A stretch of DNA of 64,000 nt, taken from contig CAVPWR010000003.1 of the NCBI GenBank assembly GCA_963709555.1, positions 496,001-560,000 on the forward strand, in the 5' to 3' direction. Made by a program: the position numbers and the translations under genes. Below, in pieces: positions 17,975 to 26,975 of this stretch; position 1 is the stretch's first letter; each line of letters starts with the position of its first letter. The notes beneath the pieces were generated by a model. That model had not been told where the DNA came from, ran no database searches, and was given only the letters and a program-made list of their open reading frames with translations. This DNA comes from Sulfurisoma sp963709555. Lineage in GTDB: Bacteria; Pseudomonadota; Gammaproteobacteria; Burkholderiales; Rhodocyclaceae.

Positions 17975-18874
17975 TCACTCGGTCTTCGCCTCGCCGCCGA
18001 GGGCGGGCAGCAGGTCGTCGAGCAGGCGCGCCACTTCGCCGCTCATCAGGGTGAAGTCGAGGTCGAACTGCTCGTCGGCATTCTCGGCGTTTTCCGCCTG
18101 CTCGCGGATGATGTCGAGAAAGCCGAGGCGCTTGATCTGCAGCTTTTCGGTGAGGACAAAGGAAACGCGGTCGGCCCAGGTCATGCCCAGCTTGGTGGCG
18201 ATCTTGCCACTGGCGATGTGGGCGCGGATTTCTTCGCCCTCGAGCGCGTGGTGGGCGTAGCGGATGGTGGCATTGGCTTGCGCGGCCGAGCGCAGTTCGA
18301 GATCCTGATCGACGCTGAAACCGGCGGGTGCTTCGCCTCCGGCCAGCCAGTCGGTCATCGCCGTGGTCGGCGACAGCTGGGTGTTGAGCGGGCGCAGCGG
18401 CATGCCGGGCAGGGCGCGCGACAGCACCTCGATGAATTCCTCCGCCTTGGCATCCGAGCCGGCGTCGAGCACCAGCCAGCCGTGAGTGGGGTCGATCCAG
18501 CACCAGGTGGTGCGCCGCCGGGTGAAGGCGCGCGGCATCAGTTCCTGGGTCACGTGGTCGCGCAGGTCGCGCAGCTCCTTGCGGCCGACCTTGCGCCCCT
18601 GTTCGGCCTCGATCCTGGTCGCGCGCTCCTGCGTCGCTTCACGCACCACCGAGGCCGGCAGCAGTTTCTGTTCGACCCCGAGCGCCAGCAGCCAGCAGCG
18701 ATTGACGGCGTGGACGAACTCGCCGTCGTAGCGCGGATAGACCCAGCCGCGGCTGACCATGTCCTGGCTGCCGCAACGTACGAGCGGATGGGTGGAAAGT
18801 TCCTGCGCGAGGCGGGCGGCATCCATGTCCCAGTCGCGGGACAGGCGGTAGATACGGAGGTTGCGAAACCACAT
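17975..18874 (-). CDS. rdgC: Recombination-associated protein RdgC
   Basis: 299-residue ring-forming DNA-binding protein that modulates RecA. N-terminal MWFRNLRIYRL is the RdgC signature, followed by GWVYPR, LLPASVVREATQERATRIE and TDWLAGGEAP in the central part and IKRLGFLDIIREQAE near the end. Length matches the family. ATG 18874 is fixed by this signature. It is on the minus strand, 68 bases upstream... of nothing coding except a 25-codon frame at 17875-17952. Confidence 0.95.
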   Translation of the reverse strand: MWFRNLRIYRLSRDWDMDAARLAQELSTHPLVRCGSQDMVSRGWVYPRYDGEFVHAVNRCWLLALGVEQKLLPASVVREATQERATRIEAEQGRKVGRKELRDLRDHVTQELMPRAFTRRRTTWCWIDPTHGWLVLDAGSDAKAEEFIEVLSRALPGMPLRPLNTQLSPTTAMTDWLAGGEAPAGFSVDQDLELRSAAQANATIRYAHHALEGEEIRAHIASGKIATKLGMTWADRVSFVLTEKLQIKRLGFLDIIREQAENAENADEQFDLDFTLMSGEVARLLDDLLPALGGEAKTE

Positions 18875-18942
18875 GACGGTAGCGTGCCTTGGCTGTATGG
18901 ACCGGCGGCATTCTACTGTGCCGCCGTACCGCCGAAAGGGCT

Positions 18943-20082
18943 TTATGCCGACCGGAATGGCGTGTCGGCGGCAGCTGCTTCCAGGTGGTCGTCGATGGCC
19001 CGCCGCTCGCGGCCGAAAAAGTCGGCGACAGCGGCACGCAGGCGCGGTTCGCCGACCCAGTAGGCCGACCAGGTCCGCGTTGGCAGGAAGCCGCGATTGA
19101 CCTTGTGCTCGCCGCCGGCGCCCGGTTCGAACAGTTGCAGGCCCTCGCGCAGGCAGTAATCGATGCCCTGGTACTGGCACAGCTCGAAGTGCAGGCAGTC
19201 GGCTTCTTCGTCGGCGCCCCAGTGGCGGCCGAACAGGGTGTCATTGTTGCGATAGCAGATGGCCGAGGCAATCGCGTCCTCGCCGCGAAAGGCGATGAAA
19301 ACGACGAAGCGTCGCCCCAGTCCGGCGGCGACATCGCGGAAGAAGCCCTCGCTGAAGGCATGCGGCGTGCCGTAGCGTTCGAAGGTCGTGCGGTAGTGGC
19401 GGTGGATCGCCCGCCACAGTTCATCCTCGCTCGCGTGGAGTTCGTCGCCGTGGCGTACCTCGACACGGATGCCCTGTTCGGCGACGCGGCGGCGCTCACG
19501 CCGCACTTCCTTGCGCCGCTTGGAAGTCAGCGCATCGAGGAAATCGTCGAAGTCGCGCCAGTCGCCGCGCTGCCAGTGGTACTGGACGATGGGCCGCACG
19601 AGACATCCGGCCTCCTCGAACAGGACGAGATCCCCGGCGCGGGCGTAGAGGACCTGCCACATCGAGATGCCATCGGCGTTGGCTTGGTCGATGGCTGCCG
19701 CGACGAGCGCGCGGCTGGTCTCCGCCGGCGCTCCCGGGCGCAGCAGGACGCGCGGCCCAGTCGCCGGCGTGTAGGGTATGCCGGTGACCAGCTTGGGGTA
19801 GTAGGCGTGGCCGAGCTGGCGCCAGGCCTGGGCCCAGCCGTGGTCGCGCGAGAAGTCGCCGAAGGAGTGGGTTCGGCGGTACAGAGGCATCAATCCGAGC
19901 AACTCGCCGTCGGCAGCGCGTGCCGCGACGTGGCTGGGCTGCCATGCCATGGGCCGTGCAGCCGCGCCGTGGATCTCGGCCGCCTCGAGGAAAACCGGGT
20001 TCAGGAAAGGGTCGCCGCCGCTGTCGAGCGCCCGAGTGTCGTCGCCGAAGTCGGAAAAAGCGGGGTAGGTGGCGATTTTCAC
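18943..20082 (-). CDS. FemAB-like GNAT-superfamily acyltransferase
   Basis: About 379 residues of the FemAB_like/COG3146 family (predicted N-acyltransferases of unknown substrate). Features: NPVFLEAAEIHGAA near the N-terminus, HGWAQAWRQLGHAYYPKL, LTSKRRKEVRRERR about half-way, RYGTPHAFSEGFF, and the C-terminal FELCQYQGIDYCLREGL with EHKVNRGFLP. No signal peptide. Start GTG 20082 (VKIATYPAF) fits family N-termini better than the upstream TTG at 20112, but no strong ribosome site supports either. It is divergent from the yedK gene. Confidence 0.85.
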   Translation of the reverse strand: MKIATYPAFSDFGDDTRALDSGGDPFLNPVFLEAAEIHGAAARPMAWQPSHVAARAADGELLGLMPLYRRTHSFGDFSRDHGWAQAWRQLGHAYYPKLVTGIPYTPATGPRVLLRPGAPAETSRALVAAAIDQANADGISMWQVLYARAGDLVLFEEAGCLVRPIVQYHWQRGDWRDFDDFLDALTSKRRKEVRRERRRVAEQGIRVEVRHGDELHASEDELWRAIHRHYRTTFERYGTPHAFSEGFFRDVAAGLGRRFVVFIAFRGEDAIASAICYRNNDTLFGRHWGADEEADCLHFELCQYQGIDYCLREGLQLFEPGAGGEHKVNRGFLPTRTWSAYWVGEPRLRAAVADFFGRERRAIDDHLEAAAADTPFRSA

Positions 20083-20150
20083 GGGTGAGCGCAAAAGCGG
20101 GCGGGGTGGCAAGGGTAAACTGCCAGCCTCAGCCTGCGGCAGTCCATTCC

Positions 20151-20834
20151 ATGTGCGGTCGTTACGTCCTCAATGCAAGCCCCGCCGATCTTGTCCGACG
20201 CTTCGGCCTCGCCGAATGCGCCGACTTTTCCGCGCGCTACAACATTCCGCCCGGCACCGACATCCCGGTGATCCGCGTCTCGCCCGCGGGCGAGCGCGTG
20301 CTGCACCTGCTGCGCTGGGGGTTGATCCCGCACTGGGCCAAAGACCCGGCGATAGGCGCGAAGCTGAACAATGCGCGCGGCGAATCGGTGGCCGGGAAGC
20401 CTTCGTTTCGCGACGCCTTTCGCCGTCGCCGCTGCCTGATCCCGGCCTCTGGCTTCTACGAGTGGAAGGCCCCGCGTGAGGGCGGCAAGGCCAAGCAGCC
20501 GTACTACATCAGCCTCGCCTCGGGCGAGCCGCTGGCCATGGGCGGCCTGTGGGAGTCGTGGCAGGCGCCCGACGGCAGCATCGTGCGCACCTGCTGCGTC
20601 GTCACCACGACGCCGAATGAACTCATGGCACCGATCCATGATCGAATGCCGGTGATCGTCGCGCCAGATCATTGGCAGGAGTGGCTGGCGGGACCCGCCG
20701 AAGCGGCGCTGCCGCTGGTCGCACCCCTCGCCGCCGCCGGCATGCGGGCCTGGCCTGTGAGCCGCCGCGTCAGCAAGGCCGGCGACGATGCTGCCGAACT
20801 GATCCTTCCCATCGAAATCCAGGCAACGGAGTGA
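20151..20834 (+). CDS. yedK: SRAP/YedK abasic-site processing protein
   Basis: 227-residue SOS response-associated peptidase-like protein that forms a covalent DNA-protein crosslink at abasic sites in single-stranded DNA. The catalytic Cys2 in MCGRYVL fixes the ATG at 20151. NNARGESV, the ASGFYEW glutamate and the HDRMPVI histidine are all present, so the enzyme should be active. The FrnE-like gene begins four bases after the stop. Confidence 0.95.
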   Translation: MCGRYVLNASPADLVRRFGLAECADFSARYNIPPGTDIPVIRVSPAGERVLHLLRWGLIPHWAKDPAIGAKLNNARGESVAGKPSFRDAFRRRRCLIPASGFYEWKAPREGGKAKQPYYISLASGEPLAMGGLWESWQAPDGSIVRTCCVVTTTPNELMAPIHDRMPVIVAPDHWQEWLAGPAEAALPLVAPLAAAGMRAWPVSRRVSKAGDDAAELILPIEIQATE

Positions 20835-20838
20835 CACC

Positions 20839-21498
20839 ATGACACCGCTCGACATCGACATCGTCTCGGATGTCGTCTGCCCCTGGTGCTTCGTCGGCAA
20901 GCACCGGCTGGCACGCGCGCTCGAACTGTTGCGGGCCGAGCGGCCGGACCTCGCCGTCACCGTGCGCTGGTTGCCCTTCTTCCTCAATCCCGGCACGCCG
21001 GCCGAGGGCGAACCCTACCGTCCATTCCTCGAGAAGAAGTTCGGCGGCGCGGCCGCGGTCGAGGCGTTGTGGGAACGCGTGCGCGCCGCCGGGCGCAGCG
21101 TCGGCCTCGAGTTGGCCTTCGAGAAGATCAGCGTGCGTGCCAACACCCTGCAGGCGCATCGCCTGCTGCACTGGGCGCAGCAACGCGGCGACGCCAATGA
21201 ACTGGTCGAAAGGCTGTTCGCCGCGCATTTCCAGAATGGGGAGCATATCGGCGATGCCGCCGTCCTGCAGCGCATCGCCGTTGAATGCGGTCATCCGGCG
21301 ACCGACGTCGCTGCCTACCTGGCGTCCGATGCCGACGCCGACGCGGTGCGGGCGCAGGAGCGGCGCGCGCGCGAAATCGGCGTGTCGTCAGTGCCGACTT
21401 TTTTCTTTGGCGGCAAAGATGCGCTGTCCGGTGCAGAAACGCCGGAGTTGCTCGCCGACGCCATCCGCCGCCACCTCAGTGATACCGCCGCTGTCTGA
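20839..21498 (+). CDS. FrnE-like DsbA-family oxidoreductase
   Basis: 219-residue cytoplasmic protein of the DsbA-related FrnE/2-hydroxychromene-2-carboxylate isomerase-like group. The thioredoxin fold starts directly (IDIVSDVVCPWCFVGKHRL, CPWC at about residues 14-17) with no signal peptide; NTLQAHRLLHWA and GVSSVPTFFFGGK (cis-proline loop) complete the fold. It is probably a dithiol oxidoreductase or isomerase acting on small thiols or cytosolic proteins. It is co-oriented and nearly contiguous with yedK. Confidence 0.9.
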   Translation: MTPLDIDIVSDVVCPWCFVGKHRLARALELLRAERPDLAVTVRWLPFFLNPGTPAEGEPYRPFLEKKFGGAAAVEALWERVRAAGRSVGLELAFEKISVRANTLQAHRLLHWAQQRGDANELVERLFAAHFQNGEHIGDAAVLQRIAVECGHPATDVAAYLASDADADAVRAQERRAREIGVSSVPTFFFGGKDALSGAETPELLADAIRRHLSDTAAV

Positions 21499-21568
21499 GC
21501 GCAGCGCCAACGTAACAAATCCGTCGATCTCCCGACCACCGCCGACGCAGCGAGCGAGGAGATTCGCC

Positions 21569-22042
21569 CTAAGCGCTATCTTCGACTGTAGAACCCTGGG
21601 TAGCCGACTGATAGCTCTGGGTGTACATGTCGAGCATCTGCTGTGCCTGTTTCGACTTGTATACCGTCGTGGCCAGTTCATCGACCTCGGGATTCTGGGA
21701 GGCGGCAGCGATAGCCACAGGCGAGCGCTGCGAGCCGCCATTTCCGGTCGTATCCTCCGGTGGTTTCGACACTTGGGTGTAAGTGTCCAGCATGCGTTGC
21801 GCCTGTTGCCCCATGTAGATGTTGGTAGCCACCTGGTCGACCTGGGTATTGTCGGATACCGCCGCAACCGCGACGGGATTCGAGGTGATGGACCTCGCCG
21901 CAGCGAGTTTCTTAGCCTCGTCCGAAAGCGAGACATCCGGCGCCTGTGGTTGCGTCGGCAGCTGCGAAGGTTTTTCTGCACGAGGCCGGATGTCCGGCGT
22001 CATGAGGCTTTGCGGGGTACCGCTGCCTATGGAAGAGATCAT
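21569..22042 (-). CDS. unknown protein with two tandem 36-residue repeats
   Basis: 157 residues, no recognised family. After a Pro/Gln-rich N-terminus (residues 1-36) and DVSLSDEAKKLAAAR, two homologous units occur: SNPVAVAAVSDNTQVDQVA then TNIYMGQQAQRMLDTYTQ (about 54-90), and RSPVAIAAASQNPEVDELA then TTVYKSKQAQQMLDMYTQ (about 105-142). The LSDEAKKLA segment resembles secretion-type motifs of small flagellar proteins, but that is only a resemblance. No signal peptide, no Cys. It stands alone on the minus strand with an AT-rich upstream region at 22043-22090. Confidence 0.75.
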   Translation of the reverse strand: MISSIGSGTPQSLMTPDIRPRAEKPSQLPTQPQAPDVSLSDEAKKLAAARSITSNPVAVAAVSDNTQVDQVATNIYMGQQAQRMLDTYTQVSKPPEDTTGNGGSQRSPVAIAAASQNPEVDELATTVYKSKQAQQMLDMYTQSYQSATQGSTVEDSA

Positions 22043-22110
22043 TTGGCCAACCTCCGACAGATATACGACGTTTCAAGTATAGAGCGGATCGCCGATTCCG
22101 CCAGCAGGCC

Positions 22111-23052
22111 CTAACGTGCGGCGCTGGCAACGCGCTCCTCGCGCAGCCGCGCCAGCTTGGCCTTGAGCTCGGGCAGCACCGCCGCGACGGCCTTCTCCCC
22201 TTCGAGCACGGCGAGGTGGCGATCCTTGAAATCGGTGGCGCGAATTTCCGGCGTTTCGGGACGGACGACGATATCGGCCCCGGGCAGTTCGTGGTTCTTG
22301 ATGTTCTGGCCCATGATGGCGAAGGTCTGCAGCAGCACGTCGAAGGTGCTCTGGGTCTTGCCGTGCAGCGGCTTCTGCGAGATATCCACGGCAATGACGA
22401 AATCGGCGCCGAGCGAGCGGGCGATGCGCACCGGCACCGGGCTCACCAGCCCGCCGTCAACATATTCGCGGCCGTTGATGGCGACCGGCTGGAACACGCC
22501 CGGCACGCTGCTCGAGGCGCGCACCGCCATGCCGGTGTCGCCGGTGCGGAACACCACGGCCTCGCCACTCTTGAGGTCGGTGGCTACCGCGGCGAAGGTC
22601 TTGCCCAGCTTCTCCAGCGGACGCCCGCCGACGGCGCGATTGACGAAAGCCTGCAGCGCCTCGCCCTTGAGCACGCCGCGGTCGGGCAGCGACCAGTCGC
22701 TGAACTGGTTTTCCTCCATCTGCAGGGCGAGCTTCTGCAGTTCGAAGCCGCTCTTGCCGGCGGCATAGAGGGCGCCGACCACGGCACCGGCGCTGGTGCC
22801 GACGACGATGTCGGGCACGATGCCCTGGGCTTCGAGCGCCTTGATGACACCGATGTGGGCGAAGCCGCGGGCGGCACCACCGCCGAGCGCGAGGGCCAAC
22901 TTTGGGGGCGGGACGCGGCGGCGCAACGGTCGCAACCGTTGGCGCCGGCTCGGGTTTCAGGATGCCGACGCAGCCGGCCAGCGGCAGAATGGACAGGGTG
23001 GCGACAACAAGGGCAGGGAGGCCGGCGAGGAGCCGGCGGCGGTGCGGATTCA
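22111..23052 (-). pseudogene. Patatin-like phospholipase lipoprotein, one frameshift
   Basis: Serine acyl hydrolase of the patatin family, predicted lipid-anchored. The ATG at 23052 begins a lipoprotein signal with lipobox LPLAGC. After the proline-rich stretch to PPRPAPK (about 22905) the frame shifts; the next frame continues LALALGGGAARGFAHIGV (oxyanion glycines), GTSAGA (nucleophile Ser) and DGGLVSPVP (catalytic Asp). Removing one base in the run at 22901-22908 joins them into about 313 residues. The downstream portion also has its own possible start at 22935, which would give a cytoplasmic 274-residue protein, so both a true frameshift and a sequencing error should be considered. Confidence 0.85.
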
Positions 23053-23081
23053 TGCGGAGAATGTGCGGGTGGGCAATAAGG

Positions 23082-24053
23082 TCAGGCGTAGGCCGCCAGC
23101 GCCGTGGAAAGTTCCCGCTGCACGGCTTCGCGCAGTGATTTCGGTGCCACGACCTCGACGCCGGAACCGTGACGCAGGATGTCCATGACCAGTTCGGTCG
23201 GGTTGGAGTAGGGCAGCTCAAGCAGGTAGTGGCCGGCGGCGTCGGTCGCGGATTTCTGCTGCGGATGCCATTGCTCGCTGGCGACCCAGCGGGCGCTCTC
23301 CGGCGTGAAGCGCAGCTTGGCCCATTGCACGTTGGCCCCTGAAAAAATTCCGTAGCCGGAGCCCAGCGTCGCGTCGAGGTCGCGCTTGGGCACTTCCTTG
23401 GCGCGTCGCTCGAGGGGCGCCGCATGGCGGATGGCATCGACGGCAAAGCTGCGGATTTCCTCGCGCAGATGGCACCAGGCGTCGAGATACCAGTTGTCGC
23501 GGTAATGGACCAGGCGCTGCGGCGATACTTCGCGCTCCGTCTCCTCGTCGCGGGCGCGGTTCCAATGCCGAATCAGCAGACGGCGGCGCTTGAGCAGCGT
23601 CGAGGCGATCAGCTCGAACCACTCGAGGTCGGAGCGGCGCTTGGCGGCATGGAGGATGCGGATGCGGCGGGCGACCTCTTCGGGGGCGGCCTCCTGGCTG
23701 CCGAGCAGGCTCTTCAGCCGCGTCTGCAGCGGCGCGATGTGCGGACCGAGCAGGCCGGGCTGCACTTCCTCCAGCAGGTTCTGCATGGTCAGCAGCGCGA
23801 GGATCTCGGAGGCGTTGAACCAGAGCCCGGGCAGTTCGAAGCGGGGCGCATGCGCACCCGCCGCCGCGAAGTGATAGCCGTTGTTGTCGCGGTCGTAGGC
23901 GATGGGAGCGTGCAGCCGGTCGCGCAGGTATTGCAGGTCGCGCTTGACGGTGGCGCGCGAGACGCCGAGGGTCGCCTGCATCTGCTCGAAGGTGGCGAAG
24001 CGACGCTCGTGCAGCAGCTGTTCGATTTTGTAGAAGCGCTCGGTGCGGTCCAT
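23082..24053 (-). CDS. WYL-domain transcriptional regulator
   Basis: 323 residues. N-terminal helix-turn-helix of the DeoR/HTH_11 type (RFATFEQMQATLGVSRATVKRDLQYLRD, shown by positions 18-45), a central WYL domain (VHYRDNWYLDAWCHLREEIRSF in two pieces: the YLDAWCH core near residue 200) and a C-terminal WCX-like part ending in DILRHGSGVEVVAPKSL. WYL regulators sense ligands, often nucleic-acid related, and control DNA-damage, defence or metabolic genes. Here it lies between the patatin lipoprotein and HU with no obvious defence operon. Confidence 0.9.
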   Translation of the reverse strand: MDRTERFYKIEQLLHERRFATFEQMQATLGVSRATVKRDLQYLRDRLHAPIAYDRDNNGYHFAAAGAHAPRFELPGLWFNASEILALLTMQNLLEEVQPGLLGPHIAPLQTRLKSLLGSQEAAPEEVARRIRILHAAKRRSDLEWFELIASTLLKRRRLLIRHWNRARDEETEREVSPQRLVHYRDNWYLDAWCHLREEIRSFAVDAIRHAAPLERRAKEVPKRDLDATLGSGYGIFSGANVQWAKLRFTPESARWVASEQWHPQQKSATDAAGHYLLELPYSNPTELVMDILRHGSGVEVVAPKSLREAVQRELSTALAAYA

Positions 24054-24115
24054 GGGGTGGTGTGGCTCAGTAAATGAGCCTGCAGTATGGCACGCGCGGC
24101 GCTCGTAAACGCGAA

Positions 24116-24148
24116 CCGCCCGGCCGGAGGTGAACTCCGGGCGGGCGG
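24116..24148 (-). terminator. Terminator-like hairpin after HU
   Basis: Arms of 14 bases, CCGCCCGGCCGGAG and CTCCGGGCGGGCGG, pair with one mismatch around a 5-base loop, 16 bases beyond the HU stop. The minus-strand 3' side has only a weak T run, so it may be a strong hairpin terminator or a stabilising 3' structure. Confidence 0.6.
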
Positions 24149-24164
24149 CTGGGGTGATGCGGGA

Positions 24165-24461
24165 TTACTTCTTCTTGGCGGCTTTCTTGCCGGCTACGGC
24201 TGCCTTGAAGGTGGCGCCGGCCGAGAACTTCGGCACGGTGGTGGCCGCGATCTTGATGGCGGCGCCGGTCTTCGGGTTCTTGCCGGTACGGGCGGCGCGC
24301 TTGGACGACTTGAAGGTGCCGAAGCCGATCAGGGCAACGGTATCGCCTTTGGACACGGTCTTGACAACGGCGCCGATGACGGCGGCCAGGACACGCTCGG
24401 CGGCGGCCTTGCTGATGTCGGCTTCCTTGGCGGCAATTTCAATCAGTTCCGATTTGTTCAT
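24165..24461 (-). CDS. HU-family DNA-binding protein
   Basis: 98-residue nucleoid protein of the HU/IHF family. MNKSELIEIAAKEADISK starts the helical dimerisation part, VALIGFGTFKSSKRAARTG with KNPKTGAAIKI forms the DNA-binding beta arms, and a Lys/Ala tail (AAVAGKKAAKKK) extends beyond the standard 90 residues. GGAGGAATTTGC gives a strong ribosome site before ATG 24461. The lysine-rich tail is common in betaproteobacterial HU variants. Confidence 0.95.
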   Translation of the reverse strand: MNKSELIEIAAKEADISKAAAERVLAAVIGAVVKTVSKGDTVALIGFGTFKSSKRAARTGKNPKTGAAIKIAATTVPKFSAGATFKAAVAGKKAAKKK

Positions 24462-24686
24462 GCAAATTCCTCCGGTATGAATATCAGGTATGGCGCTGAG
24501 CCGAGGCCATTCTATACCCGCTCCCGCGAGGATTTGTGGGGGTTCTTGCAAATTGTCTTGAAAATTGTTTCTTGTGCGCTGCCACAAGACAACACCGCGC
24601 AGGCGAGTGCCGGCGGTACTTCGGCGGTAGCATGGCGAGGACCCGGATTGATTTTTCCGGCCGCCGGAGCGGAATGGGAGGGCATC

Positions 24687-25409
24687 ATGATGTGGATGGA
24701 ACACGCAGTCGCGGTGGGTTGCGCCGAGGGGCGGGCTGTCCGGCCGGGCTGGCGGCGCCTGGCCGTGCGCTGGTTGTGGACGCTGTTGCTGGTGTGCGTC
24801 GCGCTGCCGGCGGGCGCGACGCCGGCAGCGCCCGAGGAGGGCTTCGACTACGACGTGGTCGAGCCGGCGCCGTCGCGCGTTGCCGGCGACGGCCGGGTCG
24901 AGGTCGCCGAATTCTTCTGGTACCAGTGTCCGCACTGCAATGCGCTGACCGCATTGATCGAACCCTGGGCGCAGCGCCAGCGCCAGCGCGTCCGCTTCGT
25001 CCGCTTGCCGCTGGCGCTGAATGCGGCCTACGCCGCGCAGGACCGGCTCTACTACGCACTCGAGTCACTGGGCATGATCGAGCGTTTGCACGCCACGATC
25101 TTCCAGGCGATCCACGAGGATGGCGTCAAGCTCAAGACGTCGCGTCAGATGGCCGAGTTCCTCTCCGAGGAAGGCGTGCCGCAGAAGCGCTTCGAGCAGG
25201 CGATGCGTTCTTCCAAGGTACGGGCGCAGGTCGCGCGCGCCCGCGACCTCGCCTCGCACTACAAGGTCTATGAGGTGCCCATGCTGCTGGTCGACGGCCG
25301 CTACCTGACTTCGGCGGGGCACGTCGGTGGCAGCCAGGCCGATGCCATTAAAGTCGTCGAATGGCTGGTGCGGCGGGTCGAGGATGAACGGCGGGCTGCC
25401 CGGCGTTAG
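24687..25409 (+). CDS. DsbA-type thiol:disulfide interchange protein
   Basis: About 240 residues. A hydrophobic signal segment (WLWTLLLVCVALPAGATP) exports the protein to the periplasm; the thioredoxin domain has FFWYQCPHCNAL with the CPHC active site near residue 80 and the cis-proline loop YEVPMLLVDGRYLTS. It introduces disulfides into exported proteins. The N-terminal 30 residues before the hydrophobic core are unusually long, so the start may be one of ATG 24687 or 24690; GGGAGG precedes both. No dsbB is in the window. It is divergent from HU. Confidence 0.9.
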   Translation: MMWMEHAVAVGCAEGRAVRPGWRRLAVRWLWTLLLVCVALPAGATPAAPEEGFDYDVVEPAPSRVAGDGRVEVAEFFWYQCPHCNALTALIEPWAQRQRQRVRFVRLPLALNAAYAAQDRLYYALESLGMIERLHATIFQAIHEDGVKLKTSRQMAEFLSEEGVPQKRFEQAMRSSKVRAQVARARDLASHYKVYEVPMLLVDGRYLTSAGHVGGSQADAIKVVEWLVRRVEDERRAARR

Positions 25410-25439
25410 CCCCGTGGCGGCGCTGTGGTGTGGCGCACC

Positions 25440-25796
25440 CTATTTCGTCAGGGGGCCGAACAGCAGGTTGAGCAGCAGGCTCAGGCAGGAGATGAACAGC
25501 GCGACGACAATCGCCGCGCCGAAGCCGGCGACCTGGAAGCCCGGCACCACGGCCGCGACCAGCAGCAGAACGAGGGCGTTGATCACCAGCAGGAACAGCC
25601 CCAGCGTCAGCACCGTCAGCGGCAGGGTCAGGATCACCAGCACCGGCTTGACCACGGCGTGGGCGATGCCGAAAAGCAGGCCCGCCACCAGCAGTGATGA
25701 CAGCGCTTCGTAGCGGACGCTGTCGAACAGTTCGGCGGCGCTCCATAGCAGCAGGGTGTTGAGTCCCCAGAACGTAAAGAATCGCAGCATTCCCAT
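25440..25796 (-). CDS. Phage holin family (holin_4) membrane protein
   Basis: 118 residues with four hydrophobic helices and the family core VVKPVLVILTLPLTVLTLGL followed by NALVLLLVAAVVPGF. Proteins of this family are widespread chromosomal membrane proteins; the holin label is historical and no phage genes are nearby. A paralogue lies at 61520-61915. Confidence 0.85.
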   Translation of the reverse strand: MGMLRFFTFWGLNTLLLWSAAELFDSVRYEALSSLLVAGLLFGIAHAVVKPVLVILTLPLTVLTLGLFLLVINALVLLLVAAVVPGFQVAGFGAAIVVALFISCLSLLLNLLFGPLTK

Positions 25797-25829
25797 TTCA
25801 GGCTCCTTCGCCGATCGTTAGCATCGCGT

Positions 25830-26237
25830 TCATTTGAGCAGCTTTGCAGCGCTGCGGGCGATCAGCCAGGACATCACGCCGGCGCGGCTTTCCTTGAGGT
25901 GGTCGGCAAGGGCATCGAGGCGGTCGACGGTCGCTGCGTCCATCATCAGTTCCACCCGCCTGGCTCCTGTCGCCAGCCGCCGCTCGCGACTGGCAGCCGC
26001 CCGCTCGGCCGCGGAAGCCGGTGCCTCGGCGCGCGGACGGCCGCGACGGGACAGCCCCGGCAGGAAGGCCTGCGGGTTGCCGCCCGGCGGCGGTGCGTTC
26101 TTCTTGCGCTTGGTGCTTGCCGTCGCCGGCTTGCGCTTTCTTGTGCCAATAAATGCAGCCGGTTCCGGAAAAATCTCAGAGGAAAGCGGCAGCGTCGAAG
26201 AGCTGGTTTTAGAGCGGACAGGGCGGACAGTCGTCAT
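25830..26237 (-). CDS. Ribbon-helix-helix-like protein with basic N-terminus
   Basis: 135 residues. The first 90 are low-complexity, Lys/Arg/Pro/Ser-rich (TKRKKNAPPPGG, SRRGRPRAEAPAS). The last 45 (GARRVELMMDAATVDRLDAL and LKESRAGVMSWLIARSA) fit a strand-helix-helix unit of the CopG/Arc type, which would bind DNA as a dimer. No toxin gene adjoins it, so it is more likely a free-standing regulator than an antitoxin. It is co-directional with the holin-family gene 33 bases downstream. Confidence 0.65.
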   Translation of the reverse strand: MTTVRPVRSKTSSSTLPLSSEIFPEPAAFIGTRKRKPATASTKRKKNAPPPGGNPQAFLPGLSRRGRPRAEAPASAAERAAASRERRLATGARRVELMMDAATVDRLDALADHLKESRAGVMSWLIARSAAKLLK

Positions 26238-26381
26238 GCGAGCTTGAAAATATGAAACCGGATGCGCTTATTCTGTTCGCTTGGTGGTGTCGATGCAAGC
26301 CGGTGCCCAAGACACCGGAATCCGGGCATCATCCGCATCCGGACAACCCCATAAGCCCAACCCGAGCGTTAGAAGGTGCAA

Positions 26382-26975
26382 GTGACCGATCCCCGCAGCG
26401 ACGAAGCCCTGATGCTCGCCTACCGCGACGGCGATGCGGAAGCCTTCGATTTGCTCTACGGACGCTGGCGCGGCAGGCTCTACCGTTACCTGTTGCACCA
26501 GGCGGGCGGGGCGGCGGCAGCGGAAGAGATGTACCAGGATGTCTGGATGAAGGTAATCGGGGCGCGCGGGCATTACGAGGTGACGGCAAAGTTTTCGACC
26601 TGGCTGTTCCGCATCGCCCACAATCGCCTGGTCGACCACTGGCGCCGCTCGGGGCGCGAGATCGTCGAGCTGACTGCGGCGGGTGACGCAGCGGATGTGG
26701 GCGACGACCCGCCGCCAGATCCGCTGGCCGCGGCCGGCGCTTCGCCCGACGAGACGCCCGAGCGTCGCTGCGAGCGCGGGCAACTGGCGGCCGAGCTGGT
26801 CGCCGCCATCGCAGGGCTGCCGGCCCTGCAGCGGGATGCCTTCCTGATGGCCGAGGAGGGCGGCATGACGCTCGAGGAAATCGCGGCGGCCACGGGCACC
26901 GGCCGCGAAACCGTGAAAAGCCGGCTGCGCTACGCGCTGGCCAAGTTGCGCACCCAACTGGGACACTGGCGATGA
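26382..26975 (+). CDS. ECF RNA polymerase sigma factor
   Basis: About 197 residues. Sigma region 2 (DGDAEAFDLLYGRWRGRLYRY, seen around residues 15-35, and FSTWLFRIAHNRLVDHWRR) and region 4 (LPALQRDAFLMAEEGGMTL, GTGRETVKSRLRYALAKL) are both clear, separated by a proline/aspartate linker. GTG at 26382 is preferred over GTG 26376 because AGAAGG sits at useful distance and the product then begins VTDPRSDEALM. The stop overlaps the start of the next gene (ATGA), the standard layout for a sigma factor and its anti-sigma regulator. Confidence 0.93.
   Translation: MTDPRSDEALMLAYRDGDAEAFDLLYGRWRGRLYRYLLHQAGGAAAAEEMYQDVWMKVIGARGHYEVTAKFSTWLFRIAHNRLVDHWRRSGREIVELTAAGDAADVGDDPPPDPLAAAGASPDETPERRCERGQLAAELVAAIAGLPALQRDAFLMAEEGGMTLEEIAAATGTGRETVKSRLRYALAKLRTQLGHWR

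Noticed and set aside
25440..25796. Holin label as sign of a prophage
   Set aside because: No integrase, structural or lysis genes nearby; the family is common on chromosomes.
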